A stretch of 64,000 bases of DNA from SpSt-583 sp034434015 (GTDB taxonomy: Bacteria > Chloroflexota > Anaerolineae > Anaerolineales > UBA6663): assembly GCA_034434015.1 (NCBI GenBank), contig DAOUAB010000122.1, positions 1 to 64,000 of the forward strand, read 5' to 3'. Within the stretch, counting starts at the first letter, position 1. The number at the start of each line of letters is the position of its first letter. Of this stretch, positions 31,259 to 38,674 are shown in pieces. Position numbers and translations under genes: made by a program. The notes below the pieces were generated by a model. The model was not told where the DNA came from. It made no database searches and was given only the letters and a program-made list of their open reading frames with translations.

Positions 31259-32026
31259 ATGCGCGCTGACGTGCAGGCCCGGCTGGCGGCGCTCAACCGC
31301 GAGTTCTACGAGGCGCACGGTGAGGCCTTCGGCGAGACGCGCCCGCGCCTGGCCCCCGGCGTCAAGCGCCTCCTGGCGCGGATCGCGCCCGGCGCGCGGG
31401 TGCTGGAGGCGGGCTGCGGCGACGGCAAAGTAGGGCGCTGGCTGGCGGCGCGCGGCGCGCGCTACGTGGGGCTGGACGCGAGCGACGCGCTGCTGGAGCG
31501 TGCGCGCAGGCTGAGTGGAGAGTGGAGAGTCGATAGTGGACAACAAGCGGTCTCGCCACCGTCCACCGACCGCTGCCCACTCACTTTGCTGAAGGCGGAC
31601 CTGCTGGCGCCCAACTGGGATTCGCCTTTAGGCGAGCGGCTTTTCGATTGGGCGCTCGCCTTCGCGGTCTTCCACCACCTGCCCGGCGCGGAGACGCGCG
31701 CGCGGGTGCTGCGGACCCTGGCCGCGCGCCTGGCCCCCGAGGGCCGGCTGGCGATGTCCAACTGGCAATTGACGCGCAGCGAACGCCTGCGCCGGCGCAT
31801 CGCGCCCTGGGACCTCGCCGGCCTGACGGACGCGGACGTGGAGCCCGGCGACTATCTGCTCACCTGGGAGCGCGGGGCCGGGCGCGGCCTGCGCTACGTC
31901 CATGTGCTGGATGAGGCCGAGGCGCGCCGCCTGGCGGACGCCGCCGGGTTGAGGGTGGCGGAGGTCTTTCACTCCGACGGCCGCACCGGCGATCTGAGCG
32001 ACTACGTCGTGCTGCAAAGGCCCTAG
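31259..32026 (+). CDS. Class I SAM-dependent methyltransferase (Trm9-like tail)
   Basis: 255 residues. Motif I is VLEAGCGDGKVGRWLA (about 47-62), the acidic end of strand 2 is VGLDASD, and motif IV is FDWALAFAVFHHLPG. The C-terminal block (YVHVLDEAEARRLADAAGL, then VFHSDGR, GDLSDYVVLQR) resembles the end of Trm9-type tRNA wobble-uridine methyltransferases, which finish the modification begun by Elp3. That assignment is an inference. Residues about 85-108 are encoded by a period-7 DNA repeat inserted in frame between strands 2 and 3. It starts five bases after the membrane protein stop. Confidence 0.8.
   Translation: MRADVQARLAALNREFYEAHGEAFGETRPRLAPGVKRLLARIAPGARVLEAGCGDGKVGRWLAARGARYVGLDASDALLERARRLSGEWRVDSGQQAVSPPSTDRCPLTLLKADLLAPNWDSPLGERLFDWALAFAVFHHLPGAETRARVLRTLAARLAPEGRLAMSNWQLTRSERLRRRIAPWDLAGLTDADVEPGDYLLTWERGAGRGLRYVHVLDEAEARRLADAAGLRVAEVFHSDGRTGDLSDYVVLQRP
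31513..31583. repeat. Inverted heptamer repeat inside the methyltransferase gene
   Basis: The left half is four 7-base units (GAGTGGA, GAGTGGA, GAGTCGA, TAGTGGA; 31513-31540). After a 15-base centre, the right half is four units starting CCAC/CCGC (CCACCGT, CCACCGA, CCGCTGC, CCACTCA; 31556-31583), which read as the same family on the other strand. The 71-base element keeps the frame open and adds about 24 residues. Confidence 0.75.
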
Positions 32027-32071
32027 CCGAACGCGCAGTCCGCGCTGATGTTTCGCTTACCGGAATGCCGG

Positions 32072-32077
32072 TATAAT
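32072..32077 (+). promoter_or_regulatory. -10 box of the Trypco1-like gene
   Basis: TATAAT lies 31 bases before ATG 32109, a normal leader length, and AGGAG at 32097-32101 is the ribosome binding site. The -35 is not clear. Confidence 0.5.
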
Positions 32078-32108
32078 CCCCCCAATCCTACAGCCCAGGA
32101 GTGGCCCC

Positions 32109-32471
32109 ATGACCAAATTTGTGCAGTTCCCGCTGGAAAGCGGCGGCTCGATTGTGTTTGAGACCGCCGAGGACAAGAAGACCGGCGGCAGCGGTTTTGT
32201 GAAGAGCGGCGAGACCCACGCCGAGGCCGCCGATCAGGCCCGGCAATCCTTCGACGCGTCGGTGGAGGACATCCGCAAATCGGCCGATCTGCTGGTGAGC
32301 AAGCTGCGCGCGCTGAGCCAGCCGCCGGATGAGATGGAAGTGTTCTTCGCCCTGAAAGCCACGGCGGAGCTGGGCGGCCTGGTGGTCGCCCGGTCCGGGT
32401 CGGACTCCAATTTCAACGTCACCCTCAAGTGGCGGCGCGAAGAGAAGAAAGAGGAGAAGAAGGAGGCGTAA
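32109..32471 (+). CDS. Trypco1-like (CU044_2847 family) small protein
   Basis: 120 residues, with AGGAG before ATG 32109. The pattern of a beta-strand start (FVQFPLESGGSIVFET), a Gly/Ser loop, a helix (AADQARQSFDASVEDIRKSADLLVSKLR) and strands in GLVVARSGSDSNFNVTLKW matches the trypsin-co-occurring domain 1 family. Those domains accompany proteases and effector modules in predicted conflict or signalling systems. Here the domain is a free-standing protein with a Lys/Glu tail (REEKKEEKKEA). The next gene, a zinc-ribbon membrane protein, is 73 bases downstream and may be its functional neighbour, though it has its own -10. Confidence 0.7.
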   Translation: MTKFVQFPLESGGSIVFETAEDKKTGGSGFVKSGETHAEAADQARQSFDASVEDIRKSADLLVSKLRALSQPPDEMEVFFALKATAELGGLVVARSGSDSNFNVTLKWRREEKKEEKKEA

Positions 32472-32533
32472 GCGGCGCTGAGCGGCCTCGATTCTAACGG
32501 CGCGACGTCTTCCCGGACGCCGCGCGCGTGTGT

Positions 32534-32539
32534 TTTAAT
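32534..32539 (+). promoter_or_regulatory. -10 box of the zinc-ribbon/L12-repeat gene
   Basis: TTTAAT ends five bases before ATG 32545; no Shine-Dalgarno is present, so the mRNA could be leaderless. Confidence 0.4.
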
Positions 32540-32544
32540 GAGCC

Positions 32545-34506
32545 ATGCCTCGCAACTTCGCCTGCCCCACCTGCGGCGCGCCTCTGCGCTATGAAGGCGA
32601 CGACCCCACCGTCCAGTGCGCCTATTGCAACAACACCCTCATCGTCCCGGAAGCGCTGCGGCCCGGCGGCGCCGAAGCGCCAGGCGACGCGCCCGCGCCC
32701 GACGCCCGCCCCTTCTCGTTCGATTTGGCGGCGCTGCTTAATCAGGCCGGCCAGTTCGGCGAGGTGGCGCGCCGGGTGCAGGCCGGGCAGAAGATCGAGG
32801 CCATCAAGCTCTACCGCGAGCTGACCGGCGCCGGCCTGAAAGAGGCCCGGGACGCCGTCGAGCAGTTGGCGGCCGGGCAGGTCCTGCAGGTCAGCCATCT
32901 GATCGTGCGGTCGGCCGGCGCGCGGTCGCACCCGGACGCGCTGGCCGAGGTCCGCCGGTTGCTGGCGGCTGGGCAGAAGATCGAGGCCATCAAGCTGTAT
33001 CGCCAGCATACCGGCCTGGGCCTCAAGGAGGCCAGGGACGCGGTCGAGGCCCTCGAGGCCGGCCTGGCGCCGCCGCCCGGCGAGGCGGCGACGGCCGATC
33101 CCGCTGACGCGGCAGCGACGCTGAAGCTGGCCGAGGTCCGCAACGTGCTGGCCGCCGGCGACAAGATCGAGGCCATCAAGCGCTTCCGCGAACACTTCGG
33201 CGTGGGCCTGCGCGACGCCAAGGAGGCGGTGGAGGCCATGGAGCGCGGCCAGCCGGTGCCGCCGTGGACGCTGCGGCCGGCGGTCAGGCCCGCCCCCAGC
33301 GGAGCCCAGGCCCGGCCGGCCGGCTGTCTCTGGGTTGTCGCCGGGATCGCGGCGCTCGGCCTGTGCATCGCGCTGACGGGCGCGGCGCCGCTCATGCTCA
33401 CCGGCTCGTTCCGCCAGGCCGTGAGCGCCGTGCAGACGGACCCGGCCGTGACGGGCGTGCTGGGCGAGCCGGTGGAGGTGGTGTGGTGGCGGCTGGCCTG
33501 GGGCCAGATGCGCTGCGGCAGCACCTGCTCCACCAACTACAGCTTCTACATCGCCGGGCCGCGCGGCGGGGCCCGCGTCCAGGTCCTCTCGGACTCCACC
33601 GGCGGCTTCCCGTTCGTGGCCGAGGGCGAATGGGACCTGGACCTGCGGGTGCATTTCGACGAAGGCGCCGCGGCCAGCGCGTCAACCTTGCAACTGAGAG
33701 GGACCGCCACACCGGCGCCGACCCTGAGCCTGGCCCAGGCCGACGCCACCGCCGGCGCCCAGGCGCGCGCCACGCGGCAGGCCGCGGAGACCGCCACAGC
33801 CGCCGCCGCCGAGCGCACCCGCCAGGCCGAGGCGACCGAGGCCGCGGCGGCCGAGCAGACGCGCGCCGTCGCCCGCGAGACCGCCGCCGCCGAGGCGGCC
33901 GCACAGGGCCTCCTGGCGGCGCAGGCCGACTGGGCGACCACGGTCATCTCCGAGACGTACCGGAACAACGCCAACTTCTGGCCGACCGACCGCTACGACG
34001 ACGGCAGCCTGGTGCTGGAACCGGCGATCACGGACGGCGTCTATCGCTGGGGCGTCAACCCGGCCAGCGGCGGCCATTACTGGAACCTGCTCCCCGGCGC
34101 GGTGCCGCCCGTCACCGATTTCGTCGCCAGCGTGGATGTGCGCCTGACCCAGGGCCAGGGCGGGGTGTACGTCTACGGCCTGGCCTTCCGCGCCGAAGGC
34201 CGCGACTACGGATTGTTCGGCCTCACCAACGACGGCCGCTTCCGGGTGCTGGGGGTCTACGGCAGCGCCATCTATCAACTGTACGACTTCGGCAGCGACG
34301 CCATCCGCGCCGAGCCGGGCGCTTTCAACCGGCTGACGGTGCGCGCCCTGGGGCCGGACTTCGTCTTCCAGATCAACGGCCAGACCGTGTTCGTCTGGAA
34401 CCAGCCGGACCTGAACGACGGGCGCGTGGGCCTGGGCGTGGACATCGGCCGCGAGGGCGCGGACGCCGTGATTGAATTCGACAACTTCGAGGTCGTGACC
34501 CCGTAA
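32545..34506 (+). CDS. Zinc-ribbon membrane protein with three L7/L12-like repeats
   Basis: 653 residues. A zinc ribbon (CPTC at 7-10, CAYC at 25-28) opens the protein. Three copies of a ribosomal L7/L12 C-terminal-like helix pair follow at about 74-112, 136-173 and 197-234, each built on QKIEAIKLYRxxTGxGLKEARDAVE (second copy IEAIKLYRQHTGLGLKEA). A single membrane segment (CLWVVAGIAALGLCIALTGA, 261-280) leads to an outer part with an Ala/Glu/Arg-rich coiled coil (about 395-455) and a C-terminal jelly-roll-like domain with FRAEGRDYGLFGLTNDGRF and IEFDNFEV. No enzymatic motif is evident. The cytoplasmic L12-like repeats suggest a protein- or nucleic-acid-binding role; the outer domain probably binds a ligand. 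Confidence 0.75.
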   Translation: MPRNFACPTCGAPLRYEGDDPTVQCAYCNNTLIVPEALRPGGAEAPGDAPAPDARPFSFDLAALLNQAGQFGEVARRVQAGQKIEAIKLYRELTGAGLKEARDAVEQLAAGQVLQVSHLIVRSAGARSHPDALAEVRRLLAAGQKIEAIKLYRQHTGLGLKEARDAVEALEAGLAPPPGEAATADPADAAATLKLAEVRNVLAAGDKIEAIKRFREHFGVGLRDAKEAVEAMERGQPVPPWTLRPAVRPAPSGAQARPAGCLWVVAGIAALGLCIALTGAAPLMLTGSFRQAVSAVQTDPAVTGVLGEPVEVVWWRLAWGQMRCGSTCSTNYSFYIAGPRGGARVQVLSDSTGGFPFVAEGEWDLDLRVHFDEGAAASASTLQLRGTATPAPTLSLAQADATAGAQARATRQAAETATAAAAERTRQAEATEAAAAEQTRAVARETAAAEAAAQGLLAAQADWATTVISETYRNNANFWPTDRYDDGSLVLEPAITDGVYRWGVNPASGGHYWNLLPGAVPPVTDFVASVDVRLTQGQGGVYVYGLAFRAEGRDYGLFGLTNDGRFRVLGVYGSAIYQLYDFGSDAIRAEPGAFNRLTVRALGPDFVFQINGQTVFVWNQPDLNDGRVGLGVDIGREGADAVIEFDNFEVVTP

Positions 34507-34566
34507 GCGCGCGGCCGGTCGCGAACCTATGGGACACGCCGCCCCACCACCTCCAGGAGCAACCGC

Positions 34567-35418
34567 TTGAAAACCGCCTTCCTCTTCGGCACCGTCGGCG
34601 CACCCCTGTCCACCGAGAAGAAACCGGGCGGCACGGTCGGCGGCATCGCGCGCACGGCCGCGCTCGGGCTGGGGGCGATGGAACTGGCCTGGGTGCAGTC
34701 GGTGCGCGTGACCGAGGCGACGTGCGCCGAGATCAAGGCGGCCGGCGCCGCGCACGGCGTGGCCCTGTCGGTCCATGCGCCGTACTTCATCAACCTGAAC
34801 GCCACGGCCGAGGAATGGCCCAAGAGCCGCAAGCGCCTGATGGACGCCGCGCACTACGGCTACCTGGCCGGCGCCACCGACATCATCTTCCACCCCGGCT
34901 CGTACTTCGGCCGCGACCCGAAAGAGGTGCTGACGGTCGCCATCCCGCGCCTGCGCGACTGCGTGCAGGAGCTGCGCCAGGCGGGCAACCCCGTCATCCT
35001 GCGGCCGGAGACGATGGGCAAGAGCGCCATGCTCGGCTCGCTGGAGGACACGCTGGCGATGGCGGCTGAGATCGACGGCGTGCTGCCGTGTCTCGACTTC
35101 GCCCACCTGCACGCGCGCCCGGGCGACGGCTCGGCCAACTCCTACGCCGAATGGACGGCCATGCTCACGCTGGTGAAGAAGCGCCTGGGGGCGCGCGGCC
35201 TGAGGACCCTGCACCTCCACCTGTCCGGCATCGCCTACGGCCCCAAAGGCGAAAAGCGCCACCTGACGCTGGCCGAGGCCGACCTGAAGTACAAGGACTT
35301 GTTCAAAGCCCTGCGCGATCTGAAGTGCGCCGGGCGCGTGTTGTGCGAGAGCCCGGTGATGGAAGCGGATGCGCTGGTGATGCAGAAGACCTGGAAGAAA
35401 CTGGAGAAATCCCAATGA
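34567..35418 (+). CDS. Endonuclease IV-like TIM-barrel protein
   Basis: 283 residues starting at TTG 34567, eight bases after AGGAG. It fits the AP endonuclease IV/xylose isomerase-like TIM barrel: LSVHAPYFINLNA, DIIFHPGSYFG, VILRPETMGK, CLDFAHLHAR, LHLHLSG and VLCESPV supply the His/Glu/Asp ligands expected for the trinuclear zinc site. Endonuclease IV cleaves DNA at abasic sites; archaeal-type members look like this. The last codons (EKSQ) fall in a heptamer repeat that continues past the stop. Confidence 0.8.
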   Translation: MKTAFLFGTVGAPLSTEKKPGGTVGGIARTAALGLGAMELAWVQSVRVTEATCAEIKAAGAAHGVALSVHAPYFINLNATAEEWPKSRKRLMDAAHYGYLAGATDIIFHPGSYFGRDPKEVLTVAIPRLRDCVQELRQAGNPVILRPETMGKSAMLGSLEDTLAMAAEIDGVLPCLDFAHLHARPGDGSANSYAEWTAMLTLVKKRLGARGLRTLHLHLSGIAYGPKGEKRHLTLAEADLKYKDLFKALRDLKCAGRVLCESPVMEADALVMQKTWKKLEKSQ

Positions 35419-35489
35419 CCCAATCCCCAACCCCGGACGGTCCACAACAGCCGCGTTTGCGCCGTTGGAATTGGGCGTTTGGGCCCCGG
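35407..35489. repeat. Two blocks of heptamer repeats around a gene junction
   Basis: Block 1 (35407-35434): AAATCCC, AATGACC, CAATCCC, CAACCCC. Block 2 (35462-35489): CCGTTGG, AATTGGG, CGTTTGG, GCCCCGG. The blocks read as the same family on opposite strands and cover the 3' end of the endonuclease IV-like gene and the leader of the aminotransferase. Confidence 0.6.
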
Positions 35490-35497
35490 GCTGCCTG

Positions 35498-36688
35498 ATG
35501 CGCCCTCCCCTCGCCCACCGCGTCAGCACCTTCGGCACGACCATCTTCAGCGAGATGTCGCGCCTGGCGGCCCAGCACCACGCCGTCAACCTCGGCCAGG
35601 GCTTCCCGGACTTCGACGGGCCGCAGGCGGCCAAAGACGCCGCCGTCGCCGCGATCCAGGCCGGCGAGAACCAGTACGCCGTGGGCAGCGGGCATCCGGG
35701 CCTGCGCCGCGCCATCGCCGCCCACGCCGCGCGCTTCTACGGCCAGACGGTTGATCCCGACGCCGAGGTCACGGTGACGGCCGGCGCCACCGAGGCGCTG
35801 CTGGCCGCGCTGCTCGGCCTGGTGAACCCCGGCGACGAGGTGATCCTGTTCGAGCCCTATTTCGATTGTTACGTGCCCGACGTGCGGATGGTGGGCGCCG
35901 AGCCCCGCCTGGTCCCGCTGCGCCCGGGGCCGGACGCGGCCGGGCGTTGGGGGTTTGACCCGGACGAGCTGGCGGCGGCTTTCAACGACCGGACGCGCCT
36001 GATCCTGGTCAACACCCCCCATAACCCCACCGGCAAAGTGTTCACCGCCGCGGAGCTGAGCCTGATCGCGGACCTGTGTCAGCGCTGGGATGTCCTCGCC
36101 CTGACCGATGAGGTCTACGAGCACATGGTCTACGACGGGGCGCGGCATGTGCGGCTGGCGACCCTGCCGGGCATGGCCGCGCGCACGGTCACGGTCAGCA
36201 GCCACGGCAAGAGCTTCAGCTTCACCGGCTGGAAGGTCGGCTGGAGCATTGCGCCCGCGGCCCTGACCGAGGCGGTGCGGCGCGCGCATCAGTACATCAC
36301 GTTCTGCGCGCCGGCCCCGTTGCAGGCCGCCGCCGCCGTGTCGCTCGCCCTGGACGACGCGTTCTACCAGGCCCTCAGCGCCGAGTACCAGCGCCGGCGC
36401 GATTTTCTGACCGCCGCGCTCCGGGCCGCCGGTTTCCGCGTGAGCGCGCCGGAGGGCGCGTACTACAGCATGGCCGACTTCTCGCCGCTGGGCTTCGACG
36501 GGGATGATGTCGCCTTCTGCCGCTGGCTGACGACCGAGATCGGCGTGGCCGCCATCCCGGCCAGCGCCATGTACAGCGCCGCCGACCAGGCCATGGCCCG
36601 CCGCTGGGCGCGCTTCGCGTTCTGCAAACGCCTGGAGACGCTGGAGCAGGCCGCCGCGCGGCTCGCGAAGATCAGGCCCGGACGGTAA
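35498..36688 (+). CDS. PLP-dependent aminotransferase (kynurenine/methionine aminotransferase-like)
   Basis: 396 residues from ATG 35498; earlier in-frame codons lie in the heptamer repeat and are not credible. NLGQGFPDFDGP and YAVGSGHPGLR near the N-terminus, NTPHNPTGKVF, LTDEVYEHMVYDG and the PLP lysine in SSHGKSFSFTGWKVGWS place it with the class I enzymes of the KAT/CCBL and YbdL type, which transaminate methionine, glutamine or kynurenine with 2-oxoacids. It is clearly different from the aminotransferase at 5031-6191. A terminator hairpin lies beyond its stop. Confidence 0.88.
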   Translation: MRPPLAHRVSTFGTTIFSEMSRLAAQHHAVNLGQGFPDFDGPQAAKDAAVAAIQAGENQYAVGSGHPGLRRAIAAHAARFYGQTVDPDAEVTVTAGATEALLAALLGLVNPGDEVILFEPYFDCYVPDVRMVGAEPRLVPLRPGPDAAGRWGFDPDELAAAFNDRTRLILVNTPHNPTGKVFTAAELSLIADLCQRWDVLALTDEVYEHMVYDGARHVRLATLPGMAARTVTVSSHGKSFSFTGWKVGWSIAPAALTEAVRRAHQYITFCAPAPLQAAAAVSLALDDAFYQALSAEYQRRRDFLTAALRAAGFRVSAPEGAYYSMADFSPLGFDGDDVAFCRWLTTEIGVAAIPASAMYSAADQAMARRWARFAFCKRLETLEQAAARLAKIRPGR

Positions 36689-36716
36689 GCTCCGGCGGTT
36701 GGCGCACGCCACCCAC

Positions 36717-36755
36717 AAAAAAAGCGGCGGCGCGTCGTGATGACGGCCGCCGCTT
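36717..36755 (-). terminator. Intrinsic terminator for the membrane-protein gene
   Basis: On the minus strand AAGCGGCGGC (36722-36731) pairs with GCCGCCGCTT (36746-36755), and seven T residues follow the hairpin (A-run 36717-36723 on the plus strand). It is the clearest rho-independent terminator in the window and lies between convergent genes, so it may also stop plus-strand read-through. Confidence 0.85.
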
Positions 36756-36775
36756 CGCGTCCGGGCAAGACGACG

Positions 36776-37444
36776 TTACGGCGCCATGCCCGTGGACGAG
36801 GCTTCGCGATAGGCCTGGGCCGTGAGGTGCGCCCCGGCCAGGGCGGCGTAGGCCGCGCCCCACAGCGAGCCGAGGCCGCAGGCGATGGCGCCCACCGAGC
36901 TCAGCACCGAGGCCGCCAGGGCGGAGAGCAGCCATGCGCCCAGGAAGACGGCCGGCTTGCCGCGCAGCAGGGCGAAGTTCTCGGCGACGCGCAGGCCGGC
37001 GCTGATCTGGTCGGTGACGGCGTAACGGGCGATGGCCGGCTGCAGCAGCAGGCCGGCGACCACGCCGTAGAGCGCGCCCAGACAGCCCAGGCACGCGCCG
37101 ATCAGGCCGCCGATCGTCCCCACCGTGTCCTCGTCGGCGTTCCCCATCGCGCTCAGCCCGACGGCCGGGACCACGGCGCAGACCGCCAGCACGATCAGGG
37201 GCAGCATGTGGACCAGGGCGATCACCAGCACGCCGAAGCCTTTGCGCAGGAAGCCGCCGAAGTCGCTCCACTCCGGCAACGGCTGAGGCTCAGCCTGGAT
37301 CACGCGGCGCGTGACCTCCACCCCGTATCCGGTCACCAGTAACTGGCCCAAAATCGGGATGATGGAGAGAGCGCCGGCGATGCCCCACTTCTTCACCCAG
37401 TCCGGGTCCTGCTGTGGATAGGAAAAGGCCTGACCGTAGTCCAT
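36776..37444 (-). CDS. DUF4013-like membrane protein
   Basis: 222 residues from ATG 37444, with AAGGAG ten bases upstream. A short hydrophilic start (DYGQAFSYPQQDPDWVKKW) leads to GIAGALSIIPILGQLLVTGY, a Pro-Gly hairpin helix typical of DUF4013 proteins, then hydrophobic segments near 70-100, 115-140 and 170-200. TRRVIQAEPQPLPEWSDFG between helices also fits that family. Function is unknown; such proteins are often found with envelope or lipid genes. It has its own promoter and terminator, so it is monocistronic. Confidence 0.75.
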   Translation of the reverse strand: MDYGQAFSYPQQDPDWVKKWGIAGALSIIPILGQLLVTGYGVEVTRRVIQAEPQPLPEWSDFGGFLRKGFGVLVIALVHMLPLIVLAVCAVVPAVGLSAMGNADEDTVGTIGGLIGACLGCLGALYGVVAGLLLQPAIARYAVTDQISAGLRVAENFALLRGKPAVFLGAWLLSALAASVLSSVGAIACGLGSLWGAAYAALAGAHLTAQAYREASSTGMAP

Positions 37445-37481
37445 GTCGTCTGGTCTCCTTGGAGGGTGATAGTTTCCAGAC

Positions 37482-37511
37482 ACTATAAAGCAGACCCGGA
37501 TTGTCTGACAA
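37482..37511 (-). promoter_or_regulatory. Promoter of the DUF4013-like gene
   Basis: On the minus strand TTGTCA (37511-37506), 18 bases, TATAGT (37487-37482). The -35 lies within an 11-base palindrome TTGTC-T-GACAA (37501-37511), which could be an operator. Confidence 0.6.
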
Positions 37512-37522
37512 GGCAAAGCGGG

Positions 37523-38620
37523 TTAGCGTTCGGCCCCGGTCGCGGGATCGACGCCGGTCTCCAGCGAGAGGTCGGCCAGGCGCTGCTTCACGGCCTCGAT
37601 GTCCTGCCGGTCCAGCGGCGAGAGCCGGCCGTCCGGGTCCTGGTAGGGGGCCAGCGTGATGGCGCCGGCGGCGAGCGAGAACGGCTGTTGGCCGCTGACC
37701 GGCTGACCGGCCTGGTAAGCCGCCAGGGCCGCCTGGAGCATCCCGGCCGGGTCAATGTAGACCGAGGTGAGGAAGAGCTCGGCGGCGGCGGCGGGACGGT
37801 AAGGCGTGATCACCTGCGCGCCCTGGCTCGCCAAAGCGGCCGCCGCGGCCTGCCCCTCGTCTCCGGCGACGGCGTGGAAGAAGACGTCGGTGCCGGCCGC
37901 GAACAGGATCTGCGCCTGGTTCCCGCTGTCCGGCCAGTCCACAAAATCAATGCGGCACTTCGGGCAGCTGTAACGCACGCCGCTCTGAAAACCGTTCCGG
38001 TAGCTGCGGCCGGTCGGCGTGACCGCCTCGCCCACGGCCGCCACCCGGTCGGTCGCGGTGGCGAAGCCGGCGGCCAGGCCCGCCAGGAAGCCGGCCTGGT
38101 CCAGGCGCGACCCCGGGCCACCCAGGAACAGCACATTGGCCGGCCAATCCGCCGCCGGCGCGGCCGCCCCCGGCCCCGCCTCTACCGGAGAGATGAAGAT
38201 GAAATAGACCTGTGGGTGGGCGGGCGCGATCTCGAGGGCGCGTTGACCGAGGGCGGCCTCGAGCACGATCACGTCCGCGCCGGACTCGATCAGGCGGTCC
38301 AGGGCCTCGGGGGACGGTTCGAGCGCGCGCTCATACGTCCAGCCATAGCCTTGCGCGGCCTGCTGAACGACGGCTTCCAGCGCCCCATCCGCCTCGGCCA
38401 GGTAGCCCACGGCCACCGGCGCCGCGGTCGGCGGCGCGGTCTCGGACGGGGGGGGCGCCGACGGCGTGACGGCGGACGGCGTCGCGGACGGCGGCGTGAC
38501 GATCACGGCGGTGGGCGTCGGCGTGGACGCGCAGGCCGCCAGCAGGCAGGCGGCGGCCGCCATCCATCCCATCCGCGGCCTTACCTTGTGGGATTTGGCC
38601 CTTGGGGTTTGGGGATTCAT
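37523..38620 (-). CDS. BMP/PnrA-like substrate-binding lipoprotein
   Basis: 365 residues from ATG 38620. The basic start (RAKSHKVRPR) and hydrophobic MGWMAAAACLLAAC end in a lipobox, followed by a Thr/Pro/Ala linker. The mature domain has the basic membrane protein/PnrA pattern: VIVLEAALGQRALEIA, PQVYFIFISP, AGFLAGLAAGFAT, GRSYRNGFQSGVRY and GTDVFFHAVAGDEGQA. Family members bind nucleosides for ABC uptake or act as outside sensors; no permease or ATPase for it is in the window. The first 12 codons are made of a heptamer repeat, so the true start could also be Met17. It could be co-transcribed with ftsK upstream. Confidence 0.8.
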   Translation of the reverse strand: MNPQTPRAKSHKVRPRMGWMAAAACLLAACASTPTPTAVIVTPPSATPSAVTPSAPPPSETAPPTAAPVAVGYLAEADGALEAVVQQAAQGYGWTYERALEPSPEALDRLIESGADVIVLEAALGQRALEIAPAHPQVYFIFISPVEAGPGAAAPAADWPANVLFLGGPGSRLDQAGFLAGLAAGFATATDRVAAVGEAVTPTGRSYRNGFQSGVRYSCPKCRIDFVDWPDSGNQAQILFAAGTDVFFHAVAGDEGQAAAAALASQGAQVITPYRPAAAAELFLTSVYIDPAGMLQAALAAYQAGQPVSGQQPFSLAAGAITLAPYQDPDGRLSPLDRQDIEAVKQRLADLSLETGVDPATGAER

Positions 38621-38674
38621 CGCTTGGATATTAGCCCTTGGGATTTGGGGTTTGAGGCCGGGAATTTCCAGTTC
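38590..38674. repeat. Heptamer repeat array between ftsK and the lipoprotein gene
   Basis: Reading on the plus strand in steps of seven: GGGATTT, GGCCCTT, GGGGTTT, GGGGATT, an 8-base unit, GGATATT, AGCCCTT, GGGATTT, GGGGTTT, GAGGCCG, GGAATTT, CCAGTTC. The array reaches exactly from the ftsK stop to about the tenth codon of the lipoprotein gene, so it supplies both the leader and the start of that gene. Confidence 0.75.

Noticed and set aside
35420..35498. A small coding frame between the endonuclease IV-like and aminotransferase genes
   Set aside because: The apparent start (MTQSPTPDG) is composed of heptamer repeat units and the frame has no homology-like features.
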